Positions 1 to 7,806 of a DNA stretch of 27,207 nt are shown in pieces (the first letter of the stretch is position 1; each line of letters starts with the position of its first letter). The DNA is from Zwartia sp. Lineage in GTDB: Bacteria; Pseudomonadota; Gammaproteobacteria; Burkholderiales; Burkholderiaceae_B. The notes beneath the pieces were generated by a model. That model searched no databases and was not told where the DNA came from. It saw only the letters and a program-made list of their open reading frames with translations. The translations under genes and the position numbers were made by a program. The stretch covers positions 1 through 27,207 of the forward strand of contig JAURZO010000076.1 of the NCBI GenBank assembly GCA_030653405.1, written 5' to 3'.

Positions 1-989
1 CGGCAAGTTTTGGTATGGTCGAGTTTATTGGCGGCGAGGGTAGCAATCGCTGGTACCGCGTGACGCTCAACGAAGGGCGGAATCGTGAAGTTCGCAGGAT
101 GTTCGAGTCGATTGGATTGACGGTGAGTCGTCTGATTCGTACGCGTTTTGGCGATATTGTGCTACCGACAACCTTGCGCCGTGGTCGCTGGGAAGAGCTT
201 GATCCCAAACTTGTTTCAGCGTTGATGGTGCAGGTCGGATTAATACGTGATGACGACTCAGTGGATGGCCGCTCGCGCGCGCCCAAACAGCCCGTCTCGC
301 ATGACAGCGCGTTGCCACCAGGTTTTGGTACGCTTGAGCGTAACGGAACCCATGGTGCAAAAGTCGGTCATCGTGGAAAAATTCAAGGCGGACGCACTGG
401 AAAGCCGGGACCCTTCGTTCATCCCTCAGAGAATCCAGCTGCAGTGTTGACCGTAGGCGGTGGCTATGCCAACGGCCATCCACAGTTTGGTCAAGGTGCT
501 GGGCGTGGCGGTCGTGGCAAGCCAAGTGGTCCCGCATCGGCAGGTCCGCGGGGTCAAGGCAACAAGCCGGGCCCAAAGGGCGCGGCAAGACCAGGTCGTC
601 CAGCTCGGCCAGGGGGTCGAGGGCCCATGGGTGCCGAAGCAGGTCAGAGTGGTCAAGCGAGCCAAGTTGGTCAAGTTGGCCAAGGTGGTCAGCGTGGTTA
701 TGGTCGCTCGGGCAACACCGCAGGTCAGGATTTTGTTCCAGGCACGGGTGCCGATCAGGGCCGAGGTCGTGGACCTTCGGGTCCTGGAGGGCAGCGTCCG
801 CCAAAACCCGGCGGCAGTCGGGGCCCTGGTAAGCCTGCGGGTCGTTCAAGGCCTGGTCCGGGTTCGGGTGCGTCGGGTGCGCCAGGCGCAGGGCGTTCGA
901 CACCCAAAGGTGATGATTGGCAGCCTCGCGGGGCTTCCGCGCATGAATCAAAGCTTGGTTTTACAAAATCTTCGCGCGGTAACCGCTGA
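1..989 (+). CDS. rluB: 23S rRNA pseudouridine synthase RluB, C-terminal part (5' end outside window)
   Basis: The frame is open at the left edge (reading A-S-F-G before the first Met at 15), so only the C-terminal part is present. RluB-type enzymes convert U2605 of 23S rRNA to pseudouridine. The visible catalytic-domain end has the RsuA/RluB signature GRNREVRRMFE (about residues 22-32 counted from the Met at 15), followed by the VSRLIRTRFG strand. The S4 domain and catalytic Asp must lie upstream. From about residue 85 to the end, roughly 240 residues are low-complexity Gly/Pro/Arg/Gln-rich sequence (repeats of GQ, GG, GPR, PGK), probably disordered and RNA-binding. Long tails of this kind occur in betaproteobacterial RluB. 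The tail leaves other frames open as well, a composition effect. Its neighbour rimP fits the usual scpB-rluB-rimP-nusA order. The family call is firm; RluB rather than RluE/RluF rests on context and tail. Confidence 0.88.
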   Translation, partial: ASFGMVEFIGGEGSNRWYRVTLNEGRNREVRRMFESIGLTVSRLIRTRFGDIVLPTTLRRGRWEELDPKLVSALMVQVGLIRDDDSVDGRSRAPKQPVSHDSALPPGFGTLERNGTHGAKVGHRGKIQGGRTGKPGPFVHPSENPAAVLTVGGGYANGHPQFGQGAGRGGRGKPSGPASAGPRGQGNKPGPKGAARPGRPARPGGRGPMGAEAGQSGQASQVGQVGQGGQRGYGRSGNTAGQDFVPGTGADQGRGRGPSGPGGQRPPKPGGSRGPGKPAGRSRPGPGSGASGAPGAGRSTPKGDDWQPRGASAHESKLGFTKSSRGNR

Positions 990-1112
990 GGTGATTCTTG
1001 CTGGTGATCTTTAGAGGTGAACCTCAGAGGTGAACCTCAGAGGCGATCCTTAGAGGTCATCATTAGATGGATCCCCAGAAGGATCCTTAGCGGTCATCCG
1101 CGGGTGAACCGC
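976..1112. repeat. Degenerate 12-13-nt tandem array of small dyads downstream of rluB
   Basis: From the end of rluB the DNA repeats with a period of 12-13 nt. Clear units are AGAGGTGAACCTC at 1013-1025 and 1026-1038, then diverged units at 1039-1051, 1052-1064, 1065-1076 and 1077-1088. Most units are themselves inverted repeats: GCGGT/ACCGC (976-986), GAGGT/ACCTC (1014-1025, 1027-1038), GGATCC (1069-1074), AAGGATCCTT (1079-1088), GCGG/CCGC (1090-1101) and GCGG/CCGC (1100-1112). The arms differ between units but stay complementary within a unit. No U-run follows, so this is not a typical intrinsic terminator. Function is unknown. Confidence 0.8.
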
Positions 1113-1161
1113 CCAGAGGGGGGCTTGATTGCGGCATTTTGACGTAAATCGTTGCTGCAAC

Positions 1162-1190
1162 AAGCTTTTTTTCATAAAACATGCTAGTAT
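1162..1190 (+). promoter_or_regulatory. Probable sigma70 extended -10 promoter for the rimP operon
   Basis: TGCTAGTAT at 1182-1190 gives an extended -10 (TG-N-TAGTAT) in an AT-rich stretch. The -35 region (about 1162-1167, AAGCTT) is poor, as is common for extended -10 promoters. Transcription would start near 1197 and give a leader of about 170 nt before rimP. The call is from sequence pattern only. Confidence 0.45.
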
Positions 1191-1279
1191 TTAGGGCTAT
1201 CGAGTATTGTCTGCGGATTGTTTTTTGTATACGTCCAGTCTTTTTGGATCTGTATGTCTATTCGCGATACTTCTCTACC

Positions 1280-1359
1280 GAGCCTGGCTCAGGTATCAGC
1301 GCCCACGGGCACAGGTGCAGGAATTTTATTGAATGGGCTGTTTTCAGCCCTTTTTTTTT
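1280..1359 (+). terminator. Intrinsic terminator in the rimP leader, likely attenuator
   Basis: GGGCTG (1335-1340), a TTTT loop and CAGCCC (1345-1350), followed by nine T residues (1351-1359), form a textbook intrinsic terminator. It lies only six bases before the rimP ATG at 1366 and downstream of the likely promoter, so it is inside the operon leader and not the end of rluB. Upstream are two small hairpins, GAGC/GCTC (1280-1283 with 1287-1290) and GCC/GGC (1301-1303 with 1308-1310). CAGCGCCC at 1297-1304 can pair with the 5' arm GGGCTG with one bulged G, a possible antiterminator. Attenuator-like premature terminators before rimP have been predicted in other proteobacteria. What controls this one is not evident. 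Confidence 0.75.
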
Positions 1360-1365
1360 GGACGT

Positions 1366-1860
1366 ATGGCAGATCTTTTTACAACCACGCAGCAGGCATT
1401 AGCCTCCATGGACATCGAGTTCATCGATATCGAACGCGCAGCGCTTGGCCTATTACGGGTCACGATTGATCGGCCGGGTGGCATACGCATCGAAGACTGC
1501 GAGCAGGTGTCCAAGCAGCTGTCGAGAGTGTTTGAGGTTGAAAATATTGACTATCGCAGACTTGAGGTCGGCTCACCTGGTGTGGATCGTCCCCTAAAGT
1601 CCGAGGCAGATTTCAAGCGGTTTGTTGGTGAGCGCGTTGAGGTAAAGCTCCGCGAAGCAGTTGATAATCAAAAAGTTTTTTCAGGTGAACTGGTGGACCT
1701 TAGCGGGTCTGCCGGCGCTGCGGGTGCCGAGGCGGTACAGCCTTTCGGTATTGAGTTTGAGGCAAAAAAGGGCGAGATTCGGCAGGTGGCGTTTGCGTTT
1801 TCGGACGTTGAGCGCGCAAAGCTGAACCCCGTTCTGGATTTCAAGGGCAAAAAGCGATGA
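1366..1860 (+). CDS. rimP: Ribosome maturation factor RimP
   Basis: This 164-residue protein assists maturation of the 30S subunit, acting early in 16S 3'-domain assembly with S19. It begins MADLFTTT and shows the family core VTIDRPGGIRIEDCEQ, then VENIDYRRLEVGSPGVDRPL, which ends the N-terminal domain. An SH3-like C-terminal domain follows (about 85-160) with a short Gly/Ala insertion near residue 115. An upstream in-frame ATG (1333) would put the terminator hairpin inside the gene and adds no conserved residues, so the start at 1366 is preferred. The ribosome site is weak (GGA just after the T-run). The stop overlaps the nusA start as ATGA, implying translational coupling. Expression probably depends on readthrough of the terminator immediately upstream. 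Confidence 0.96.
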   Translation: MADLFTTTQQALASMDIEFIDIERAALGLLRVTIDRPGGIRIEDCEQVSKQLSRVFEVENIDYRRLEVGSPGVDRPLKSEADFKRFVGERVEVKLREAVDNQKVFSGELVDLSGSAGAAGAEAVQPFGIEFEAKKGEIRQVAFAFSDVERAKLNPVLDFKGKKR

Positions 1861-3335
1861 GTCGCGAAATTCTTCTGTTAGTAGACGCGTTGGCGCGTGA
1901 AAAAAATGTGACGCGCGATGTGGTGTTTGACGCACTTGAGGGCGCGCTGGCTTCAGCCATGAAAAAGCGTTTCAAAGAGGATGCCGACATCCGCGTGTCT
2001 GTGAATCGTACAACGGGAGATCACGAAGGCTATCGTCGCTGGTTGGTGGTGGCTGATGATCAGGGCCTGCAGGAGCCTGATCAGCAGGAGATGCTCTCCG
2101 ATGCGCGCGAAATTGTTGCCGACATTGAGGTTGGCGAATACATAGAAGAGCCTCTTGAGCCGATCGAGTTTGGACGGATTGGTGCTCAGGCCGCTAAACA
2201 AGCAATCTTGCAGCGCATCCGTGATGCTGAGCGTGAACAGATTCTGAACGACTTTTTGGATCGTGGCGAAGCAATTGTTTCCGGCTCCATTAAGCGTATG
2301 GACAAGGGTGACGTTATTGTCGAAACCGGCAAAATCGAAGCACGTTTGCCGCGCAGTGAGATGATTCCCAAAGAAAATCTGCGGGTCGGTGACCGTGTGC
2401 GCGCTTGGGTCCTTAAAGTAGATCGTACCGCGCGCGGGCAGCAAGTCATTTTGTCCCGCACAGCGCCTGATTTTATTCGTCAGTTGTTTGAGAACGAAGT
2501 GCCCGAGATCGAGCAGGGCTTGCTCGAAATCAAAGGCGCTGCTCGCGATCCGGGTGTCCGCGCTAAAATCGCCGTCGTTGCATATGACAAGCGTATTGAC
2601 CCGATTGGCACCTGCGTCGGTATGCGCGGTTCGCGTGTCACGGCAGTTCGAAATGAGCTGGGCGGCGAGCAGGTGGATATCGTCTTGTGGTCCGACGATC
2701 CTGCGGAGTTTGTGATTGGTGCCTTGGCACCAGCCAACGTTGAGTCGATTGTGGTCGATGAGGATCGCCATGCGATGGACGTCGTCGTTGATGAGGAAAA
2801 TCTCCCCAAGGCGATTGGTTCAAAAGGTCAGAACGTCAGACTTGCTTCCGAGTTGACCGGCTGGCAGATCAACATCATGACTCCCGAAGAAAGCCATAAC
2901 AGACAAGAACTCGAGCGTACTCAGTTACGCGCGGCCTTTATGTCCCGTCTGGATGTGGATGAAGAAGTGGCTGATATCCTGATTGATGAGGGCTTTACAG
3001 GCCTCGAGGAAATCGCCTACGTTCCGATGCAAGAACTGCTTGAGATTGAGTCTTTTGACGAAGACACCATTAACGAGTTGCGTACGCGTGCCCGTAATGC
3101 GTTGCTGACTGAAGCGATTGCCCAAGAAGAGCGCGTTGAAACCGCGCAAGATTTACTGTCACTCGAGGGCATGACGTCCGAGTTGGTTGCTAAGTTAGCC
3201 GCTGGCAACGTGACAACACGAGATGAACTCGCCGAGTTGGCAACAGACGAACTGGCCGAAATGACTGGCCTCGATGAGAGCACGGCAAGTGACTTCATCA
3301 TGGCTGCGCGTGCGCACTGGTTTGAAGAAAAGTAA
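1857..3335 (+). CDS. nusA: Transcription termination/antitermination factor NusA
   Basis: NusA (492 residues) binds RNA polymerase and nascent RNA to modulate pausing, termination and rRNA antitermination. Domain order seen: N-terminal polymerase-binding domain (about 1-125), S1 domain (about 135-200, beginning VSGSIKRMDKGDVIVE), KH1 with GMRGSR at 255-260, KH2 with GSKGQN at 321-326, and two C-terminal acidic helix-hairpin-helix repeats (about 365-490). The two C-terminal repeats match the long proteobacterial form; Gram-positive NusA lacks them. It overlaps rimP by four bases. A 142-bp spacer containing a 15-nt tandem repeat separates it from infB. In E. coli the operon is feedback-regulated through NusA at its leader; the rimP-proximal terminator here is an obvious candidate target, by inference. 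Confidence 0.98.
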   Translation: MSREILLLVDALAREKNVTRDVVFDALEGALASAMKKRFKEDADIRVSVNRTTGDHEGYRRWLVVADDQGLQEPDQQEMLSDAREIVADIEVGEYIEEPLEPIEFGRIGAQAAKQAILQRIRDAEREQILNDFLDRGEAIVSGSIKRMDKGDVIVETGKIEARLPRSEMIPKENLRVGDRVRAWVLKVDRTARGQQVILSRTAPDFIRQLFENEVPEIEQGLLEIKGAARDPGVRAKIAVVAYDKRIDPIGTCVGMRGSRVTAVRNELGGEQVDIVLWSDDPAEFVIGALAPANVESIVVDEDRHAMDVVVDEENLPKAIGSKGQNVRLASELTGWQINIMTPEESHNRQELERTQLRAAFMSRLDVDEEVADILIDEGFTGLEEIAYVPMQELLEIESFDEDTINELRTRARNALLTEAIAQEERVETAQDLLSLEGMTSELVAKLAAGNVTTRDELAELATDELAEMTGLDESTASDFIMAARAHWFEEK

Positions 3336-3390
3336 CAAGATGATCGTTCGCTGTTCAAGCGCCGCTTGCTCAGCAAATTGAAGTGATGGC

Positions 3391-3450
3391 GCTTGAAGTT
3401 GTAACGATTTAAGTTGTAACGCTTGAAGTTGTAACGCTTGAAGTGGTAAC
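3391..3450 (+). repeat. Four 15-nt tandem repeats in the nusA-infB spacer
   Basis: Four adjacent 15-nt units: GCTTGAAGTTGTAAC (3391-3405), GATTTAAGTTGTAAC (3406-3420), an exact copy of the first (3421-3435) and GCTTGAAGTGGTAAC (3436-3450). A diverged partial unit, TTGAAGTGATGGC, precedes them (3378-3390). They lie in the transcribed spacer 28 bases before the infB start. The inverted repeat CAAGC/GCTTG at 3356-3368 lies just upstream. Function is unknown; the pattern suggests replication-slippage expansion. Confidence 0.9.
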
Positions 3451-3477
3451 GCTGTAAAAAAGGTAAGAGAGAGCCTA

Positions 3478-6400
3478 ATGTCGAGTAATACAGTCGCCCA
3501 GTTCGCTACCGAGCTGAAAATGCCTGCCACCGTGCTGTTAGAACAGCTGCGTGCTGCAGGTGTTGATCTCAATTCAGTGGATGATCATGTCACTGATGGC
3601 GATAAGGCTCGCCTGCTTGAGTCACTTCGTCGTTCGCATGGCGCGACAGAGGGCAAAAAAATCACCCTAACCAGACGTCAGACTTCCGAGATTCGTCAGG
3701 CTGATGGGTCAGGTCGTTCGCGCACTATCCAAGTCGAAGTCCGTAAAAAGCGTGTCTTCGTCAAGCGTGATACGCCCGAGATTGCGGACAATCCCATCCA
3801 AACACCACCGGCTTCGGCCGACGTTCTGGCTCATTCTGAACAATCTCATGACGCAGAGCTTATTGCGGCACCAGCAGAGCAGGTCACGCCTGTTGCAGAA
3901 GAGGCTACGCCTGCAGTTTTGGCAGATGCTGCCTCGCATGCCGCGTCCAGCGAAGAGACTTCTGAGCCCGTACAAACACATCCCGTTGAGCCTGCAGCCG
4001 AGCACGTTGCCGTTACGCCCGAGTCGCCAGTGGTGATCGAGCCAGCAGCTGAGCAACCCTTGCAAGCACAGTCCAGTTCGCCAGCCCAATCAGCGGCTAC
4101 TGCAGAGATTGCAAACGAGCCTGTCGCGACAGATGCAGCTGAGACAGTCAGTGTTCGCGAAGATACTTCCGTGACTTCTGCGCCGGCGCCAGTTGAGTCG
4201 TCCGACGAAGTTGATGCGGCCAATCTGGTCACCCCTGATGTGCTAACGCAGGAGGCAGCGTCTGTTCAGACGCCAGAAAGTCTGGTGCCAGCTCAGCCAG
4301 AAGAGCGCATTCCACAGCCATACAAGCCTGTCAAAGGCATGCGTGGTCGTGCTGTTCCTCCCGCGCATGTGACGCCTCCTGTCGACAGTGAAGCCCGAGA
4401 CGAGGCGCGTCGCGCCTCCGAGGCCGAGGCTGCGGCCCTGCGTGATATGTTGAATCGTCCTCGCAAGGTGATTAAGCCTCAGCCAGAGCCGGCGCCCCTC
4501 TCAGGTACCTTGCATAAGCCGGCTGCGACTGCTGCTGCGGCTGCCAAAGGCCCCAAGAAAGAAGGAGCAGCGGATGCTGCCGGTAAGAAAGTATTGAAAT
4601 CAGGTGAAATTGCATCGACTTGGACTGATGACGCTTCACGTAAAAAACCAGCTGAAAAGCGGGATGCTCCAGCAGCTCCCGGTCGCGATGGCTGGCGTGC
4701 GGGCGGCAAGGGTAAATCGGGTGGCAAGAAAGGCGGGCGTGGCGCGAATAACGTGACCCAGGATCGCCGTGAGCCAGCTCCGATCGAGTTTATCGCGCGT
4801 GAAATTCATGTTCCAGAGACCATTAGCGTCGCTGATTTGGCTCACAAAATGTCTGTCAAGGCCGGCGAGGTCATCAAGCACTTGATGAAGCTCGGTCAGA
4901 TGGTGACGATTAATCAAGTCCTTGACCAAGAAACTGCCATGATTGTGGTCGAAGAGCTTGGCCATAAGGCAATTGCCGCGAAACTGGATGATCCTGAAGC
5001 CTTCCTGGATGAAGAAGCACCTCACACGGATGTTCAGTTGTCTGCCCGAGCTCCGGTTGTGACCGTCATGGGTCACGTTGATCACGGTAAGACATCGCTG
5101 TTGGATTACATTCGTCGCGCCAAGGTGGCTTCCGGTGAAGCCGGTGGGATTACGCAGCATATTGGTGCTTATCACGTACAAACCGAACGCGGCATGGTGA
5201 CCTTCTTGGATACCCCAGGACACGAAGCCTTTACGGCGATGCGTGCCCGTGGTGCCAAGGCGACTGATATTGTGATTTTGGTTGTTGCGGCAGATGATGG
5301 CGTGATGCCACAGACCAGAGAGGCCATTCACCACGCAAAAGCGGCAGGTGTTCCACTGGTTGTTGCCGTAAACAAGGTCGACAAGCCCGATGCCAACCCT
5401 GAGCGCGTTAAGCAAGAGTTGGTTGTCGAGCAGGTGGTGCCCGAAGAATACGGTGGCGACGTGCCCTTTATCTCCGTGTCCGCCAAGACTGGTCAGGGCA
5501 TCGATGAGTTGCTTGAAAACGTCTTGCTGCAAGCCGAAGTGCTTGAGCTCAAGGCGGCGATCGAAGCGCCAGCTAAAGGTATTGTGATTGAGGCCAGACT
5601 CGACAAGGGTCGGGGTCCTGTTGCGACGATTCTGGTTCAGAGTGGTACGTTGCGTCGTGGCGATGTGGTGTTGGCGGGTGCTAGCTACGGTCGTGTGCGC
5701 GCAATGCTCGATGAAAATGGCAAGCCGATTCAGTCTGCCGGTCCTTCGATACCTGTCGAAATTCAAGGTTTAACCGAAGTCCCGTCTGCGGGTGACGAGA
5801 TGATGTCATTGGCCGACGAGCGTCGCGCGCGTGAGATCGCATTGTTCCGTCAAGGCAAGTTCCGTGATGTGAAGCTGGCGCGTCAACAGGCAGCAAAGCT
5901 GGAGTCGATGTTCGAAAACATCAGCGAAGGTTCGCAAACTTTGTCTTTGATTGTCAAAACCGATGTACAAGGTTCACAAGAAGCCTTGGTGGCATCGCTG
6001 CTTAAGCTCTCAACCGAAGAAGTGCGCGTGCAGGTTGTGCATGCTGCGGTGGGTGGTATTTCCGAAAGCGACGTCAACCTGGCGATTGCCTCTGGCGCAG
6101 TGATTATTGGCTTTAACGTCCGTGCAGATGCGAGCACCAAAAAGCTCGCTGAGTCCAATGCCGTTGATATTCGCTACTACAACATCATTTATGACGCGGT
6201 CGATGAGATCAAGCTTGCCATGTCCGGCATGCTAGCGCCTGAAAAGCGTGAAGAAATCATCGGTATGGTTGAAATTCGCGAGGTCTACACGATTTCACGC
6301 ATTGGCACTGTCGCAGGTTGTATGGTGACAGATGGTTTGGTCCGCCGTGACTCGCAAGTTCGTTTGTTACGTAACAACGTCGTGCATTGGACTGGTTTAC

Positions 6401-6546
6401 TTGACTCGTTGCGTCGTTTTAAAGACGATGCCAAAGAAGTTAAGTCTGGCTTTGATTGCGGTATCACCTTGCGTGGTAATAATGACCTGCAAGTTGGCGA
6501 TCAACTCGAAATTTTTGAAATCAAGGAAGTGGCCCGTTCGCTTTAA
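3478..6546 (+). CDS. infB: Translation initiation factor IF-2
   Basis: IF-2 (1022 residues) is the GTPase that brings initiator fMet-tRNA to the 30S subunit and promotes 50S joining. It has an N-terminal IF2N subdomain (about 1-55), a very long Ala/Pro/Glu-rich linker (about 60-430), a second IF2N module (about 440-500), and then the G domain with GHVDHGKTS at 532-540 (P-loop), DTPGH at 578-582, NKVD at 632-635 and SAKTGQG. The C-terminal domains carry the fMet-tRNA-binding C2 module. The length exceeds E. coli IF-2 (890) because of the linker, as in other Burkholderiales. The start is supported by a purine-rich AGAGAGAG stretch upstream. It is separated by nine bases from rbfA. Internal starts giving shorter isoforms are possible, but I cannot assign one. 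Confidence 0.98.
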   Translation: MSSNTVAQFATELKMPATVLLEQLRAAGVDLNSVDDHVTDGDKARLLESLRRSHGATEGKKITLTRRQTSEIRQADGSGRSRTIQVEVRKKRVFVKRDTPEIADNPIQTPPASADVLAHSEQSHDAELIAAPAEQVTPVAEEATPAVLADAASHAASSEETSEPVQTHPVEPAAEHVAVTPESPVVIEPAAEQPLQAQSSSPAQSAATAEIANEPVATDAAETVSVREDTSVTSAPAPVESSDEVDAANLVTPDVLTQEAASVQTPESLVPAQPEERIPQPYKPVKGMRGRAVPPAHVTPPVDSEARDEARRASEAEAAALRDMLNRPRKVIKPQPEPAPLSGTLHKPAATAAAAAKGPKKEGAADAAGKKVLKSGEIASTWTDDASRKKPAEKRDAPAAPGRDGWRAGGKGKSGGKKGGRGANNVTQDRREPAPIEFIAREIHVPETISVADLAHKMSVKAGEVIKHLMKLGQMVTINQVLDQETAMIVVEELGHKAIAAKLDDPEAFLDEEAPHTDVQLSARAPVVTVMGHVDHGKTSLLDYIRRAKVASGEAGGITQHIGAYHVQTERGMVTFLDTPGHEAFTAMRARGAKATDIVILVVAADDGVMPQTREAIHHAKAAGVPLVVAVNKVDKPDANPERVKQELVVEQVVPEEYGGDVPFISVSAKTGQGIDELLENVLLQAEVLELKAAIEAPAKGIVIEARLDKGRGPVATILVQSGTLRRGDVVLAGASYGRVRAMLDENGKPIQSAGPSIPVEIQGLTEVPSAGDEMMSLADERRAREIALFRQGKFRDVKLARQQAAKLESMFENISEGSQTLSLIVKTDVQGSQEALVASLLKLSTEEVRVQVVHAAVGGISESDVNLAIASGAVIIGFNVRADASTKKLAESNAVDIRYYNIIYDAVDEIKLAMSGMLAPEKREEIIGMVEIREVYTISRIGTVAGCMVTDGLVRRDSQVRLLRNNVVHWTGLLDSLRRFKDDAKEVKSGFDCGITLRGNNDLQVGDQLEIFEIKEVARSL

Positions 6547-6555
6547 AGCCTATTA

Positions 6556-6957
6556 ATGAGTCGTCATAAACAGAAATCCTCGCCCGGCCGCAACTTAAGG
6601 CTCGCTGACCAGATCCAGAAGGATCTGGCCATTATCATTCAGCGCGAAATCGATATGAGTCGCGCGGGCCTCATCACGCTGTCGGGTATTGAGTTGACGA
6701 CAGATTATGCGCACGCCAAAGTCTTTTTCACTGTTCTTGGTGCTGAGCCTGCGCAGGCCGAAGCCCTTTTGAATGAAAAGGCAGGGTGGTTTCATTCTCT
6801 GCTATACAAGTTGCTGCATATCCATACCGTTCCAACCTTGCACTTTTTTCATGATCCGCGCTTAAAGCATGGGATCGAGATGTCTGCTTTGATTGATCAG
6901 GCGAATCTTCCTGGTCAGTACGCCGGCGTCCCCGACGAGCCTTTAGACAAGCCGTAA
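6556..6957 (+). CDS. rbfA: 30S ribosome-binding factor RbfA
   Basis: RbfA (133 residues) is a single KH-fold protein that binds the 30S neck near helix 1 of 16S rRNA during late assembly and cold adaptation. The family features are the N-terminal basic helix with RLADQIQKDLAIII, the strand LTTDYAHAKVFFTVLG, and the segment TVPTLHFFHDPRLKHGI that ends the KH fold. Length matches the family. It starts nine bases after infB with almost no Shine-Dalgarno match (only AAAGCC), so it is probably translated by coupling. truB follows after 24 bases. Confidence 0.97.
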   Translation: MSRHKQKSSPGRNLRLADQIQKDLAIIIQREIDMSRAGLITLSGIELTTDYAHAKVFFTVLGAEPAQAEALLNEKAGWFHSLLYKLLHIHTVPTLHFFHDPRLKHGIEMSALIDQANLPGQYAGVPDEPLDKP

Positions 6958-6981
6958 GGCTGTCGTTTCTGGAAACTGACG

Positions 6982-7797
6982 ATGGCTAAACGACGCGGGC
7001 GCGTGCTCGATGGTGTGTTGTTGCTGGACAAACCTGTTGGGTTGTCGAGTAATCACGCGCTTCAGCGAGCCAAGCATGCCCTGGATGCCCAAAAAGCAGG
7101 TCACACAGGCACGCTTGATCCGTTTGCGACCGGTCTGCTGGTGTGTTGTATGGGGCGGGCCACCAAGATATCAGGCGCAATGCTGAGCGCAAACAAAGGT
7201 TATCGGGCAACGATTGCGTTTGGTCGTGAAACGGACTCGGGCGATCTGACCGGTGTCGTTGTTCAGCAAGCGCCTGCAGATTTTACGGGTGTGACAGAGG
7301 CGGCCTTGCGAGACGTTCTGCAGACCTTCATGGGTAAGCAAACACAGATTCCGCCCATGATCTCTGCTTTGAAGCGGGATGGCAAACCCCTCTACGAGTA
7401 TGCCCGTCAAGGCATCGTACTGGAGCGTGAACCACGAGAAATCACGATTCTAGAGCTCGAATTGTTAAGCTTTACACCAATGTCTGCTGAGGTTCATGTT
7501 CACTGTACCAAGGGCACCTACATCAGAACCTTAGCGCAAGACATTGGTCGCGCTTTAGGTTGTTGGGCGCATCTTTCGGCTTTAAGGCGAACGATGGTCG
7601 GGCCATTTTCCTTGGAAAATGCCATTGAGCTTGAAACATTACAAACGATGGAGACGCCTGAACGTGTCTTGATCGCGATGGAAGACTTACCCGCTGAGCT
7701 TGTGCCAGCGAAAAAAAGCACAGCTTCTCCAGATGTTATTTCATCTGGTTCCATTCATGTATCACCTGCGGACGATGTGTCCGCTCAGACTTACTAA
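6982..7797 (+). CDS. truB: tRNA pseudouridine(55) synthase TruB
   Basis: TruB (271 residues) converts U55 of the tRNA T-loop to pseudouridine and also acts as a tRNA chaperone. The N-terminal GVLLLDKPVGLSSN motif and the catalytic motif HTGTLDPFATGLL are present, the nucleophile being Asp46. Further conserved segments are FGRETDSGDLTG and the KGTYIRTLAQDIG strand. It is shorter than E. coli TruB (314), with a reduced C-terminal PUA-like region and a Ser/Asp-rich end. It starts 24 bases after rbfA and ends nine bases before typA, consistent with one operon. Confidence 0.97.
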   Translation: MAKRRGRVLDGVLLLDKPVGLSSNHALQRAKHALDAQKAGHTGTLDPFATGLLVCCMGRATKISGAMLSANKGYRATIAFGRETDSGDLTGVVVQQAPADFTGVTEAALRDVLQTFMGKQTQIPPMISALKRDGKPLYEYARQGIVLEREPREITILELELLSFTPMSAEVHVHCTKGTYIRTLAQDIGRALGCWAHLSALRRTMVGPFSLENAIELETLQTMETPERVLIAMEDLPAELVPAKKSTASPDVISSGSIHVSPADDVSAQTY

Positions 7798-7806
7798 AGG
7801 ATTTGT

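Noticed and set aside
67..951. 294-codon antisense frame and a 184-codon alternative + frame in the rluB tail
   Set aside because: The Gly/Pro-rich, stop-poor composition of the tail opens all frames; only the RluB frame continues a known domain.
976..1112. CRISPR array
   Set aside because: Units are 12-13 nt, contiguous and without unique spacers, so the pattern is a tandem repeat.
1181..1402. 73-codon frame in the rimP leader
   Set aside because: Starts at the -10 region of the likely promoter and has no ribosome site; only the different frame from 1254 seems worth testing.
1953..2771. 272-codon open frame antisense to nusA
   Set aside because: A shadow of nusA with no motif or start signal; long antisense frames are expected at this codon usage.
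4636..5766. 376-codon open frame antisense to infB
   Set aside because: It mirrors the codon pattern of infB, has no recognisable domain or ribosome site, and lies wholly inside a conserved gene.
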